In this document: piece by piece, positions 54,940-64,000 of the stretch
How positions within the stretch are numbered: the first letter of the stretch is position 1
How the letters are laid out: each line of letters opens with the position of its first letter
NCBI GenBank assembly: GCA_038049695.1
Contig: CP142460.1
Coordinates: 23,377,001 to 23,441,000, forward strand
Source of the DNA: Cinnamomum chago
Taxonomy: Eukaryota > Streptophyta > Magnoliopsida > Laurales > Lauraceae
Reading direction: 5' to 3'
DNA length: 64,000 nt
Made by a program: the position numbers and the translations under genes
The notes under the pieces: generated by a model
Told to the model about the DNA's origin: nothing
Database searches by the model: none
What the model saw: the letters and a program-made list of their open reading frames with translations, nothing else

Positions 54940-56343
54940 TCATTTTACAGACCGTGAGAACTCCAAAGCGTGCAAGGATTAAGGGGAAGTCCTCAAAAAG
55001 GCCTGCTAAGAAGCCTTGACTTAGTATCGATGCTCCCTTAATGATAGACGACTCCCTCATCAAGGCATCGGCCTCCCACACTTTGGATGAGGAGCAAAAA
55101 AATGAAATTGATGCTAGCAACCTTGACGCGTCCTTGGGTGACGTGGATGACATCCCTATCGAGGATCTTATCTTTGTCTTGCCCGGTCCTCAAGGATACA
55201 ACACACCACTGAAGGTCACTTGCTAGGCAATCATTGTATCCCCTACACAAGATACAATTGATTCATTGATATGGAGGTGCAAGCGCATACCGAGGCTGAG
55301 GAAGATCCCGGATATGTTTCTGGATTATCAACATCCATTGTTTCGAACAGGTTATGTTCTGGCGAAAGTAGAGAAGAAACTGTTGATGGATTTCTACAAA
55401 TATTACACGCATAGGTAACTGCAATTGCTGAAAATACTTACGTAGTAATTCTCTCTTTGTTGGGTTTTTTTACTAATTCAACGTCCCAATACTCATTGCA
55501 TTGACATGAAATAAGAGCTGGATATGATAATCTCATGCGTCGATTCCAAGTCCCTTAGAGATTTATTCGACGAGGGCACTTCGATGGACTCAAGTATCAT
55601 ATATTTCTGGTTTGAAGTGCTATGGGAAACGTGCAAGGATGCATACTGGCTGACCCTAGTATATGCGTAAGTTCGATAAAAAATGAAAGCCACTTTAACT
55701 TTGTACTCACTATGTTAAATGTCCTAGTTGTTTGATGTCTGAGATGCTTATCCTGCAGAGTTTCTAGGAAAGGGTCTAAAGACTGGGGATGACATGGCCT
55801 TTGGGCCAAAGGGAGAACGTCTAATGGATGCAATGGAGTACAAGAATCTAGTCTACGCACTTCACGCTCACAACTATTGGTCCCTACTCATTGGATATGT
55901 TGATGAGAGCCGCTGGGAGTACTATACAGTTCGAAGGGAGAGATCTGGGCCGAAAGACCTGTAAAAGATTCGTAAGTACAAATTTTCTCTCTCTTTGCTG
56001 TATTATGTTTGGATGGTAAATAAATTTCAAAATTGAGGTATCATTCATTTTCACTATGTTTGGACAGAGATTGTGGCTTCAACAAAGATTCATGGATCAC
56101 GGGTCGTCGATGCCTATGATGTGGATGATGACCACAAAGACGAACATCCCATTCCAAGATAATGGAAATGACTATGGGTTGTTCGCATTTGCATTCACAG
56201 AACATTGCGTATATCGTCCTCCCATCGAGTTCACCCAGTCAGACATCCCGTACTACCGGCGGAGAATTGTCATCGACATATTTGAGCTTGAAGTGAACCT
56301 TTCCTTGTGCTATATGTGTTCTTCCAAATGCATTGTAATGTAA
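54940..56343 (+). pseudogene. Ulp1-like (C48 peptidase) part of the MULE gene, catalytic residues changed
   Basis: A basic, acidic linker (55040-55225) precedes the Ulp1-like fold. Blocks are SLRDLFDEGTSMDSSIIYFW, LVYALHAHNYWSLLIGYVDE, SRWEYYTV and, after an intron near 55974-56066 and a one-base shift, IPFQDNGNDYGLFAFAF, then DIPYYRRRIVIDIFELE. In active Ulp1 proteases the motifs are HW, DS and QxxxxDCG. Here the matching positions read YW, TV and NDYG, so all three catalytic residues seem to be replaced. Stops also lie near 55015, 55224 and 55962. It may be one gene with the PMD part. Confidence 0.8.
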
Positions 56344-56576
56344 CTTGTAATTGAAGTGGTTATGCTGTGAATGTTGTGAATTTCTAATTGTAAACTTACG
56401 AGATGTGCATAATTGCTTCTTAATTTTATATGAGATGTTGATTGAATGTTAATTGAATGCATGATTTGTTTGTGCTTGTATTTTAAATGCAGCATTTTTT
56501 TTCTTGTCACACAGTTGTATTTTGATGTAAATGTCACAATCCCAGCTTTTAATTTTTTTCCTTGTTCATATAGCGT

Positions 56577-57530
56577 CATTACCAACGTTGTAGCACTAAA
56601 CATACCTGAGGATGCATGGAAAAGTTACAACTTTTGGTTGAAAAATTAGGAAACCTGCGACGACGATGACATTAATTTACACTGCTAAGGTCATCACCGA
56701 CCCTGTAGCACTAAAAATACTTGAAGATGCATGGAAAAGTTATAACTTTTAGTTAAAAAATCAGAAAACCTGCGTCGGTGATGACCTTCTTTTAAACTGC
56801 TAAGGTCATCACCGACCCTGTAGCAATAAAAATACCCGAGGATGCATGGAAAAGTTACAACTTTTGGTTGAAAAATTAGGAAACCTGCGCCGGTGATGAC
56901 CTTGTTTTACACTATGACGGTTATCACCGACCCTGTAGCACTAAAAATACCTGAGGATGCATGGAAAAGTTAAAACTTTAGGTTGAAAAATTAGAAAACC
57001 TGCGTCGGTGATGACCTTATTATTACATTGCTAAAGTCATCACCGACCTTGTAATGGTTTCATTGATGATTTTACATGGAAAAACTTACAACTTTTGGTA
57101 AAAAAAAAAAAGGAAACCTACGTCGATGGTGACCTTCTTTTACATTGCTAAGGTCATCACCAACCCGTACTTAGAATTTTAGACAGGGTTGCCTGGGAAA
57201 AGTTATAACTTTTGGTAAAAAAAAAAAAAAAGGGAAACTTATGTTGTCGGTGACCTTATTTTACAAAGTTAAGGTCATCACCGACCCGTACTTGGAAAAT
57301 TTGCCATGAACCTCCTGGAAAAGTTTTAACTTTTTGGTACAAAAATTGGCAACTTGCATCGATGGTGACTTTCTTTTACAAAACTAAGGTCATCACCGAC
57401 CCTGTAATCAATTTTTTCACATCGCTTTTCTAAAAAGTTACAACCTCTCGTCAGAAAAATAGCTAACCTGTGTCGGTGGTGACCTTACTTTACACTACTA
57501 AGGTCATCACCAACCCTGTAATGAGTTATT
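56577..57530. repeat. Tandem array of eight hairpin units between the convergent MULE genes
   Basis: Hairpins begin near 56657, 56773, 56888, 57003, 57121, 57244, 57358 and 57472 (period 114-123 bp). Each has an arm GTCGGTGATGACCTT, a loop such as TTTACACTGC, and an arm AAGGTCATCACCGAC. Between them is a spacer with GATGCATGGAAAAGTTA and CAACTTTTGG, itself a short dyad. The arms match the stem in the TIR (AAGGTCGGTGATGACC). Confidence 0.9.
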
Positions 57531-57846
57531 CCACGTGCATTAGATCAAAATTTCATACACGATCGTTGCGTTGCGTTCATACATTACATCATCTTCTACT
57601 ACAAAATATTGGGTTCCACACCTCTTTTCAAAAGAAATGATAAATTATATAAAAACATCCAAAAATGTAAAACATCGTTTCAAAATAAATGATAATTTAT
57701 ACACAAACATCCAAAAATGCAGCAAAAACCATTACTAACATTTTAATAAACTTCCCATAAACATACATACAACAAAAGCTATCCAAAAACATACCCTAAA
57801 GCAAAAAAATTACATGAGCAACCCCAAAACACAAAATCCATCAACG

Positions 57847-60406
57847 TCATTGGTGAACTGGCGGATTTTTGCAGCTCCCACGGCTATGACCCCTCTCTCT
57901 ACAGCACGAACAAGTTACCACTATTCGCTTGCGATGTCGATCTTCAACTCGGGTCCTATTCTTCTTTGGTCGACCCGGTTGCTTGCTAGCCAATAGTGGG
58001 AGGACTCTCCCGATGGTTAAATGTTGTTCCCATTGCTTTGTATCATGGGTGGCATGAATGACATCATTGTACGTCTTCTGGTACATGCTTGTGAGGTACC
58101 AGTGCTCGCAATACTCATATGGATTCATATTCCGCACTTTCATGGCGGCAATAGCATGGCAACATGGGGTCCCAATTACGTCACATTTGCAGCACAAGCA
58201 TGACATGCGAACTAGATTAACTACATCAACATACTTCAAAGATTGCACTTGATATTCATTCAATGACGCTACCCGTACCATCAGCCTTCGTAATTCTTCC
58301 GTCTCTATGCCAGGTACTTCTCTGCGTACGGAGTTAGCAGTGAAGTGATGCTTTGTACTTGAATTGACCGTCTCTAAAAGAATTTCATGACTTTTGCACA
58401 TATCTGTTCTACTTGTTTCATAATCGGGAGCACTCAGGTGTCTTTTAGGAGACTATTTGTACACTCTGCAGTGTTGCTGGTAAGCATGTCATACCTGTGT
58501 CTATGAGCAAATGATGTTACCCAAAACTAACGGCCGATTGCATGGATGTAATTATATGCATGCTGATCTATACTTTTTATGTGGTCCATGTAAGCATCGT
58601 ACTCACAAGGTCGGTATGCCCTCGCCTCGCACTAAAACTTTCTTATAATTCCGTGGTCGTTGAAAGCCGCTTTTATGTTTTCAGCTATATGATGGCCACA
58701 AAAACAATGCTTTGCGCCTGGCGTTATGGCTTGTACTGCAGGAATCAAACATTTTTGACAGTCAGATACAATTGTCAGATTTTTTGGCTCACCCAACGAC
58801 TTGGACAAGTGTGCAAGAAACCACTCCCAACTATCACGCCGCTCCACTTCAGCAAAGACGAACGCAATGGGGAACAGTGGATGATTTGCATCATGTGTTA
58901 TGGCCATCATTAGCACTCCTGGATATTTGCCACGAAGGCGTGATCCATCCACCGCTATCAATGGCCTTAAAGAGGTTTGGAATGACCTTAAGCATGGACC
59001 AAAGGACCAAAAGAAGTGTCTAAATCGGTCATCCTCCTTGATGTCCAACGCAGTGTACGAACAAGGGTTGGTTCTATGAAGCTCGTTGCAATAGAGTTGC
59101 AATATCATAAAAGACTCCTCGTACGATCCACGCACTTTGCACAGTGCAAGCTCCTTTGCCATATATGCTCTCCTGTATGCAATGCGGGTCCCAAACTCAA
59201 TCTGACATTCATTGATGATCTCCTTGGGCCTAAGATCGTTATTGCATCGCACCTTCTCTTCAATGAACTCTACTACTAGCTTCGCGTTGCTTGCTGATGT
59301 GCAATTCTCATAAGTGGTTTAGAGCAACAATGTTTGGAATTATACTTTCAAACTCTAAAGTGTGGACCAGAATCTACATTGAGGGATGTATACACCAGGG
59401 ACAATCGACTCCTTTACAACTCGCTGTGACCATCGTCATGTTAGTCATCTCATGTTTGAAGGTGAAGTTGTTGTATATTGCGTTGCTATGGCTCTAATTA
59501 AAGCCTCATGATCAGCAAACTCTATACCTAGCCATATCTCCCTACCTGAACCGGTCCCTTCTTCGGGCACGACATTATCAGGGACCATCATGTCCACGAT
59601 GGGAGCTTTTGAAAAGCTGTCTTCTTCATTTCTTCTTGTAGTATCTCTTTCGACACCCGATTCGATTTAATTAGTTCGGCAGCTGTTGAACTTCCATTCC
59701 CAACCGGAGCACCTATGAAGCTGTGCACACTTTCGCTTCCATTCACATGAAGCATTTCTACACTATTTTCTTCGAACATGGACTCATCATCGTCTGCAAA
59801 ATAAGACATTATTGTTGGAAATTTTATATCGTGATCCTCCTGTATATCGATCGTGGGAAATTCTTTAAAAGGTGGAGGTGACGGTGGTAACACGACCTTT
59901 AATTTATTATCAGGCCTTCCAATGCTCGGAGCGTCTCAAATGATTTTGTTTCTTTCAGCTTGTAAAGACCTGCAATATAGAGTTAAGAAAAAAAAAATAC
60001 TTTCAAACCAGGCTGAAAATGTTGAAATATAGTTTTAACTTCAGGACATACATATTGCCACGGGTGTGTTGGAAACTGTCTTCATCACATAGCCTTCTTG
60101 AAACGAATAATAATATGCCTTTTGCTTTTCTTCTTGACGATTTTAACAAACCATTGATGCATTGTCATCGTCGATATCTATTAACGAAAAAAAATTGCCA
60201 TTGTGTAAAAGATACTTTAAAGTTATCTCGTCAGAAGTTGTTGCCCAACTCGATGGTTCCAAAGCAATTTGGGAAAGCTCCTTGAACGTGGCATTGCTCA
60301 AGAGATATCTTATCTTTTGCCTTCCACCCTTGTAATGAGGACGATTGAGTTCAAATTCAAGCTCACCGTCATAGTAAAAGATTAGTAGGTGCTCAACGTT
60401 TGACAT
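57847..60406 (-). pseudogene. MURA-type MULE transposase, broken
   Basis: The minus-strand start at 60406 gives MSNVEHLLIFYYDGELEFEL, an N-terminal domain. A linker follows (59893-59588), then the MuDR DNA-binding region (EIWLGIEFADHEALIRAI near 59540, KVRCNNDLRPKEIINECQI at about 59240). The DDE domain has LIAVDGSRLRGKYPGVLMMA and TIVSDCQKCLIPAVQ, which hold the first two aspartates, HCFCGHHIAENIKA, and TSNTAECTNSLL, where the last acid is expected. A SWIM finger (CLCCKCDVIGTPCCH), GRPKKNR and a zinc knuckle (CSCCRERGHSRGSC) close it at 57847. At least four stops (for example near 58632, 58545 and 58395) and probable frameshifts disable it. It would bind TIRs and cut and join DNA. Confidence 0.88.
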
Positions 60407-60948
60407 GCTATATTAGAACATCATAAAAAATATAAATTACTTGGACCATCATTCTCATGCAATAATGCATGGGTATAGATTAAATTTGGGAACGTTTTCC
60501 GCCTTATTAGAAACTAATTATGTATAAAGTACTTTAGTTGTTGACATTTAAGACAATCTAGTATTTTGTATAACATTGAACAGTGCAAAACAGTAAATAT
60601 GGCTCTTGTGCAAAGCAAACCATATTCAATGAAACAGACAATAAACAACATACAGTGAAAGATAACATGTATCCATGCATTGAATGATAGTATATGTATT
60701 ATACGTTGTCAATAGAAAGAGGAGATTGATTTCTAGGATTCCATCATGTGAAGAGAAAATTTTACATTACCTCCTTTATGTAGACCTTATTAATAGAAAG
60801 AGGAGATTGATAAAAAAATTAATAATGACATCAACGATAGAAAAACACACTTGTCATCATGTTTCGCAGTTATACAGTATTGAAGGAAAGCGGCCTCTTT
60901 GCGATTTTAGAGAAGTGGGACGAATGAAGCTCGAAATCGGATTATGTA

Positions 60949-61130
60949 GGGTTCGCAAACAGGGTCATCGCCTACCTTATTCATTGTCAATAAGGTTGGT
61001 GCCGACGATGTGACAAATTGGTAAAAAGAAAGTGGAAATTGGGCCAAATTGCTCTAATTGGTGCCCCACCATCTAAAGTACTTGATTGTGTAACATGTGC
61101 GCATTAAGTGTTTTTTCTGGTTAAATCCTC
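60949..61130 (-). repeat. Right TIR of the 10.4-kb MULE
   Basis: This is the inverted match of 50758-50935. The stem-loop is kept in decayed form (ACCTTATT and AATAAGGT around 60977-60999). Confidence 0.92.
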
Positions 61131-61139
61131 ATCTAACAA

Positions 61140-61969
61140 TAGGTACCATCTGTTGTAGGTGATATTGCATTCATGGGGGGCCTAAATGTAGGTGATCATT
61201 TGGATAGATTAAAAGTGGGTCATCCATTAAGAAGTGAAATTGATATTAAAAGTGGCACATTTGTGCAGCCCATGTGATCCCACTGGTTACAAATGAGTTG
61301 ATAAATTAATCATGTAATTCAGGCTTAAATTCCGGCCACAGGCTTGAAAACTTTTCCCTAAGTCTAGCTGATTTCAAAATTCATGCGCTTTCTTAAAAAG
61401 ATTTCGGCCAGGCAGCCCATTTCAATGTTAAAAAGACATGAGCTCAACATATCTAATAATAAGAGCATAAAATTACCAAGGTGATGCAATCGAAAGAAGG
61501 CGAGAAAAGAATGGAAAGTGAAAATGTTTTTCTGCAGCATTTAAGATTTTAGTGCAGCCATTTTTTTAGGAAAACCGGAAAAAATGAACTAAAATTTATG
61601 TTATTCCATAAAAAAAGCCATTTTCAATGGGAGAAGGTCGGAAAAGATTTTCAGTGATAACTGAAAATAGTGTTCGATGGAAACAATGCCATACAAACAT
61701 GCCCGTGATGTGCACAAGCTGTTATCAAATGATACGATGGAGAAAGGCTTTAACCATGAAGATTCATCTCATTTGAGCCCATTTTTAGCTTAAGAAGCTC
61801 ACATCAGAGTGGATGGACTGTCCAACATATCATTTTTAGCTTAAACTTTTGTTACCTAATTGAGATCAAGGTGGGCATACATATCTCTTATACCTTCATA
61901 CTCTTCTTTGCTCTTTATATTGTTGCTCCCATTTAATGAATTTCTTGTTACTGTATAGGGGATACGGGA
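61140..61969. other. No gene seen
   Basis: Intergenic sequence after the MULE. No supported feature. Confidence 0.5.
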
Positions 61970-62860
61970 TTGTCGTCTCCATCGTCGAAGGTTCTTGGTT
62001 TATTGGTTTTGCCGGAACGAATCTGTGCTTGTCGTTGCAACCGTAGCCAGTGTTGCTCCATCATCAGCAAAGAGGAAGACAACAGATTGTCATCTCTTGG
62101 ATACTATTGCAGAACCAGAACGGAGGTGGTCATGGGGCTCTGTTACTACGCACAGTCTCCGACGAGGAAGGCACAAATCCGAGTTTGCGAAGAAGACGAC
62201 CAGAAGTTGTAGAGAAAATCGGAGTCAGGGCAGAGGCAGTGAAGATCTGAGAAGATTTTTGGTTTTGTTCACAGACGCCAGAGAAAGAGGGAAGTCTTTG
62301 CCCGGAGACCACTGCTTATCTGAGTTTTCTCTAATTCATTTGAGTTTTTGTGAAATTTATTTGATTTTTTGTAAATTTTATTTGAGCTTTTTGGAAAATC
62401 TATTTGAGTTTTTTGGTAAATTTTGAATTTTCCAGAAAATCAAATTTTGAATTTTTTGAATTCAAATCTTCCAAGAGGATCCTAACTTTGTGCGGTAAAA
62501 AGGCAATTTTTTGGAAAATTTATTTGAGTTTTTTTGGCAAATTTTGAATTCGCCAAAACATTAAATTTCGAATTTCTTAATTTCAAATCGTCCAAGAGGA
62601 TCCGAATTCAAATTTTTGAGATCTATTTGTGTTTTTAAGTTTTATTTATCTTTTGAAATGGTAGTTGACTATTATTAATGACATATTCCACTAATCATGG
62701 GATATGATTTATCTTTAAATAAATAAAAGCTTTTAAAGAAATGATAACTTGGAGATTTTAGATATTCAAATTTGAAAAAAGGACCTACCACACTATGAAA
62801 AAAGATTGTTGATTTAAGACCAGAAAGTGAAATTTCGAGGGATCTATCACCAAATGCCCC
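61970..62860 (+). mobile_element. MULE-like element B, relative of the 40052-41059 element
   Basis: The last 600 bp (from about 62260) match element A in inverted orientation, including CTAATCATGGGATATGATTTATC and the final CACCAAATGCCCC (read inward, GGGGCATTTGGTG). The AT-rich array at 62330-62640 corresponds to that of element A. The left 290 bp, with open frames of 60-143 aa, differ from element A. The left end and target duplication are not found, so the start is approximate. Confidence 0.55.
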
Positions 62861-63841
62861 TTAAATTTGCACCCCTCTCTGTTTTTTTTTTAGTATGCTA
62901 GAGCTAATAATGGCCTACTATATCAGTTCGTGATTCCTTCCAGAATCGTAGAGACTAAAATCATGTGAACATTACCATTGGCTTCAAGGAATGAGAGAAT
63001 TGTAGATGGATATTAAAAGAAAGTAAATGAGATCATCAATGTAGTGAGTGCACTGTCAATTGGCCATCATGAAGAAAGTCTACACCAATTGCGTAAACCA
63101 TTTCCCCAAATAATTGTCCTGATAAATGGACATTAATGTCAAAATGGTCCCTTTCTTCGTAGTCATCCATCGTCAGCTTCCTGTAATGGGATGGTAGGAC
63201 TTCACTACTATCAAGAATTTTCAACCTAAAGCAATCTAACAGGAAATTCTCCACGTGGATTTGGATATTTCAGTTGGATACTTGGATCAACCACATGTTA
63301 AATTCACTTCATTTACTTAAGATATTAGTTAGATAGCTGGGTAGTAGTTCTATAAATATATGCGTTGGGTAGTTCCATACATATGCATCCATGTGACTAA
63401 AGATACTGGGTAGTTCCATATAGATCCATCCATGTGAGGGAGGGGGGTGGCCGGGGACATGAAAGTAAAGGGTTGAGCACGTTATCAATAACCAAATACA
63501 GCCATCATTCGTTTGGGATGGGAATGCAACTTGAGACTTCCTTTCACATCATATTGGATGACAGACATTGATAGCACAGTACAGCATTCCAATGGGAACA
63601 GTGCCTGAACACAGCTAAAAAGTGTGTTCATTGGTCACTTGTTTTCTTTTACCTTGTTTTAAAGCTTATCTTGATTCGAATGATTTGAGCCCGCATTCAC
63701 TTTTTTCCCCTCACAATCTTTGAGGTTATTCGGATGACCCACATCGTGCAGTCTAAAGCCTACTTCAACATGGTGCGACTGGGCCTGTTAATCTCTTTCT
63801 TTTAGCACCAGTGTCTCTTGCATATAGACGATGTATACTCG
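62861..63841. other. No gene recognised
   Basis: A minus-strand frame without a start codon (63254-63036; MDDYEERDHFDINVHLSG inside) has a plausible protein composition. It lacks a splice acceptor I can see and has no recognised family. Otherwise nothing is seen. Confidence 0.4.
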
Positions 63842-63873
63842 CTATCCTGCCACTGTTGTAGATCACAATCAGA

Positions 63874-63908
<35 letters not shown>

Positions 63909-64000
63909 ATATATATATATAAATATATCCTGCCACTGTTGTAGATCACAATCAGCTCTCTCGCTCTTTCTCTATCCTGCCACTGTTGTAGATCACAATC
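63842..64000. repeat. Minisatellite of three 29-bp units separated by CT and TA runs
   Basis: TATCCTGCCACTGTTGTAGA and the following TCACAATC occur at about 63843, 63928 and 63973. The spacers are CT-rich microsatellites of different length. The array runs off the window end. Confidence 0.9.

Larger units (their letters stand above)
50758..61130. mobile_element. Complete 10.4-kb MULE with plant-mobile-domain/Ulp1-like gene and transposase
   Basis: The 9-bp flanks ATCTAACCA (50749-50757) and ATCTAACAA (61131-61139) match 8 of 9. The TIRs (50758-50935 and 60949-61130) begin GAGGATTTAACC and stay alignable for about 180 bp. The plus strand carries a plant mobile domain and a Ulp1-like domain (52797-56343), the minus strand a MURA-type transposase (60406-57847), and a hairpin array lies between. 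MULEs with Ulp1-like genes (kaonashi or KI type) and plant mobile domains in MULEs are known. All genes here have breaks, so it is not autonomous now. Confidence 0.9.

Noticed and set aside
56577-57530. Array of palindromic repeats with spacers, superficially CRISPR-like
   Set aside because: Spacers are homologous to each other, and it lies inside a plant MULE; it is a tandem repeat with hairpins.
61995-62426. 143-codon plus frame in element B
   Set aside because: Its second half is translation of the AT-rich minisatellite and its first half matches no family I know, so it is not called a gene.
63036-63254. Minus-strand 72-codon frame with protein-like composition (MDDYEERDHFDINVHLSG inside)
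   Set aside because: No start codon, no splice acceptor seen, no family recognised; kept only as a remark in the region entry.

Overview
The window looks like a stretch of repeat-rich, AT-rich flowering-plant nuclear DNA. It holds Ty1/copia and Ty3/gypsy LTR retrotransposons with initiator-Met-tRNA-type primer sites, MULE, hAT and LINE sequences, a Cassandra-type LTR with 5S rRNA homology, TRIM elements, and plant-only domains (PPR-DYW, plant mobile domain, ATL-type RING-H2). Nothing fixes the species. Almost everything is transposon-derived and broken. The one host gene I can assemble with intact reading frame and splice sites is a three-exon ATL-type RING-H2 gene on the minus strand (20388-23552).

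Layout. 1-4688: 3' half of a Sirevirus-like copia element, with a small hAT element in its LTR. 5746-8267 (minus): a MULE transposase remnant fused to the gag, primer site and 5' LTR of another copia element. 8268-16659: a third copia element, split by two nested LTRs. 16986-17917: a hAT-like element with 8-bp target duplication. 20388-23832: the ATL gene with a minisatellite and GA repeat just upstream. 24689-25803: LINE RNase H remnant and Cassandra-like LTR. 25847-39436: a gag-only copia element with a truncated gypsy element inside its 5' LTR and two solo LTRs (gypsy-type, and an unclassified family) inside its body.

39919-42540: a TRIM LTR split by a MULE-like insertion, then a LINE with a MITE. 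42546-45431: solo gypsy-type LTR. 45795-46507: TRIM. 46601-48955: a Pack-MULE carrying a captured PPR-DYW gene end, with a 5'-truncated LINE in one TIR. 49081-49552: foldback MITE. 50758-61130: a 10.4-kb MULE with about 180-bp TIRs and a 9-bp target duplication, carrying a plant-mobile-domain plus Ulp1-like gene on the plus strand and a MURA-type transposase on the minus strand. The two genes converge on a tandem array of hairpins that echo the stem-loop in the TIR. 61970-64000: relative of the 40052 element and a minisatellite.

Most interesting signals: (1) a shared 12-bp palindrome family, CCGNTCGANCGG, clustered in LTRs of four different retrotransposon families; (2) the large MULE, its hairpin array and a Ulp1-like domain that seems to have lost all three catalytic residues; (3) a Pack-MULE with related termini; (4) evenly spaced dyads leading to a TATA box in a solo-LTR family; (5) a conserved splice-acceptor-like motif and acidic reading frame at the same place in three gypsy-type LTRs. 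All domain calls were made by eye, without database searches.
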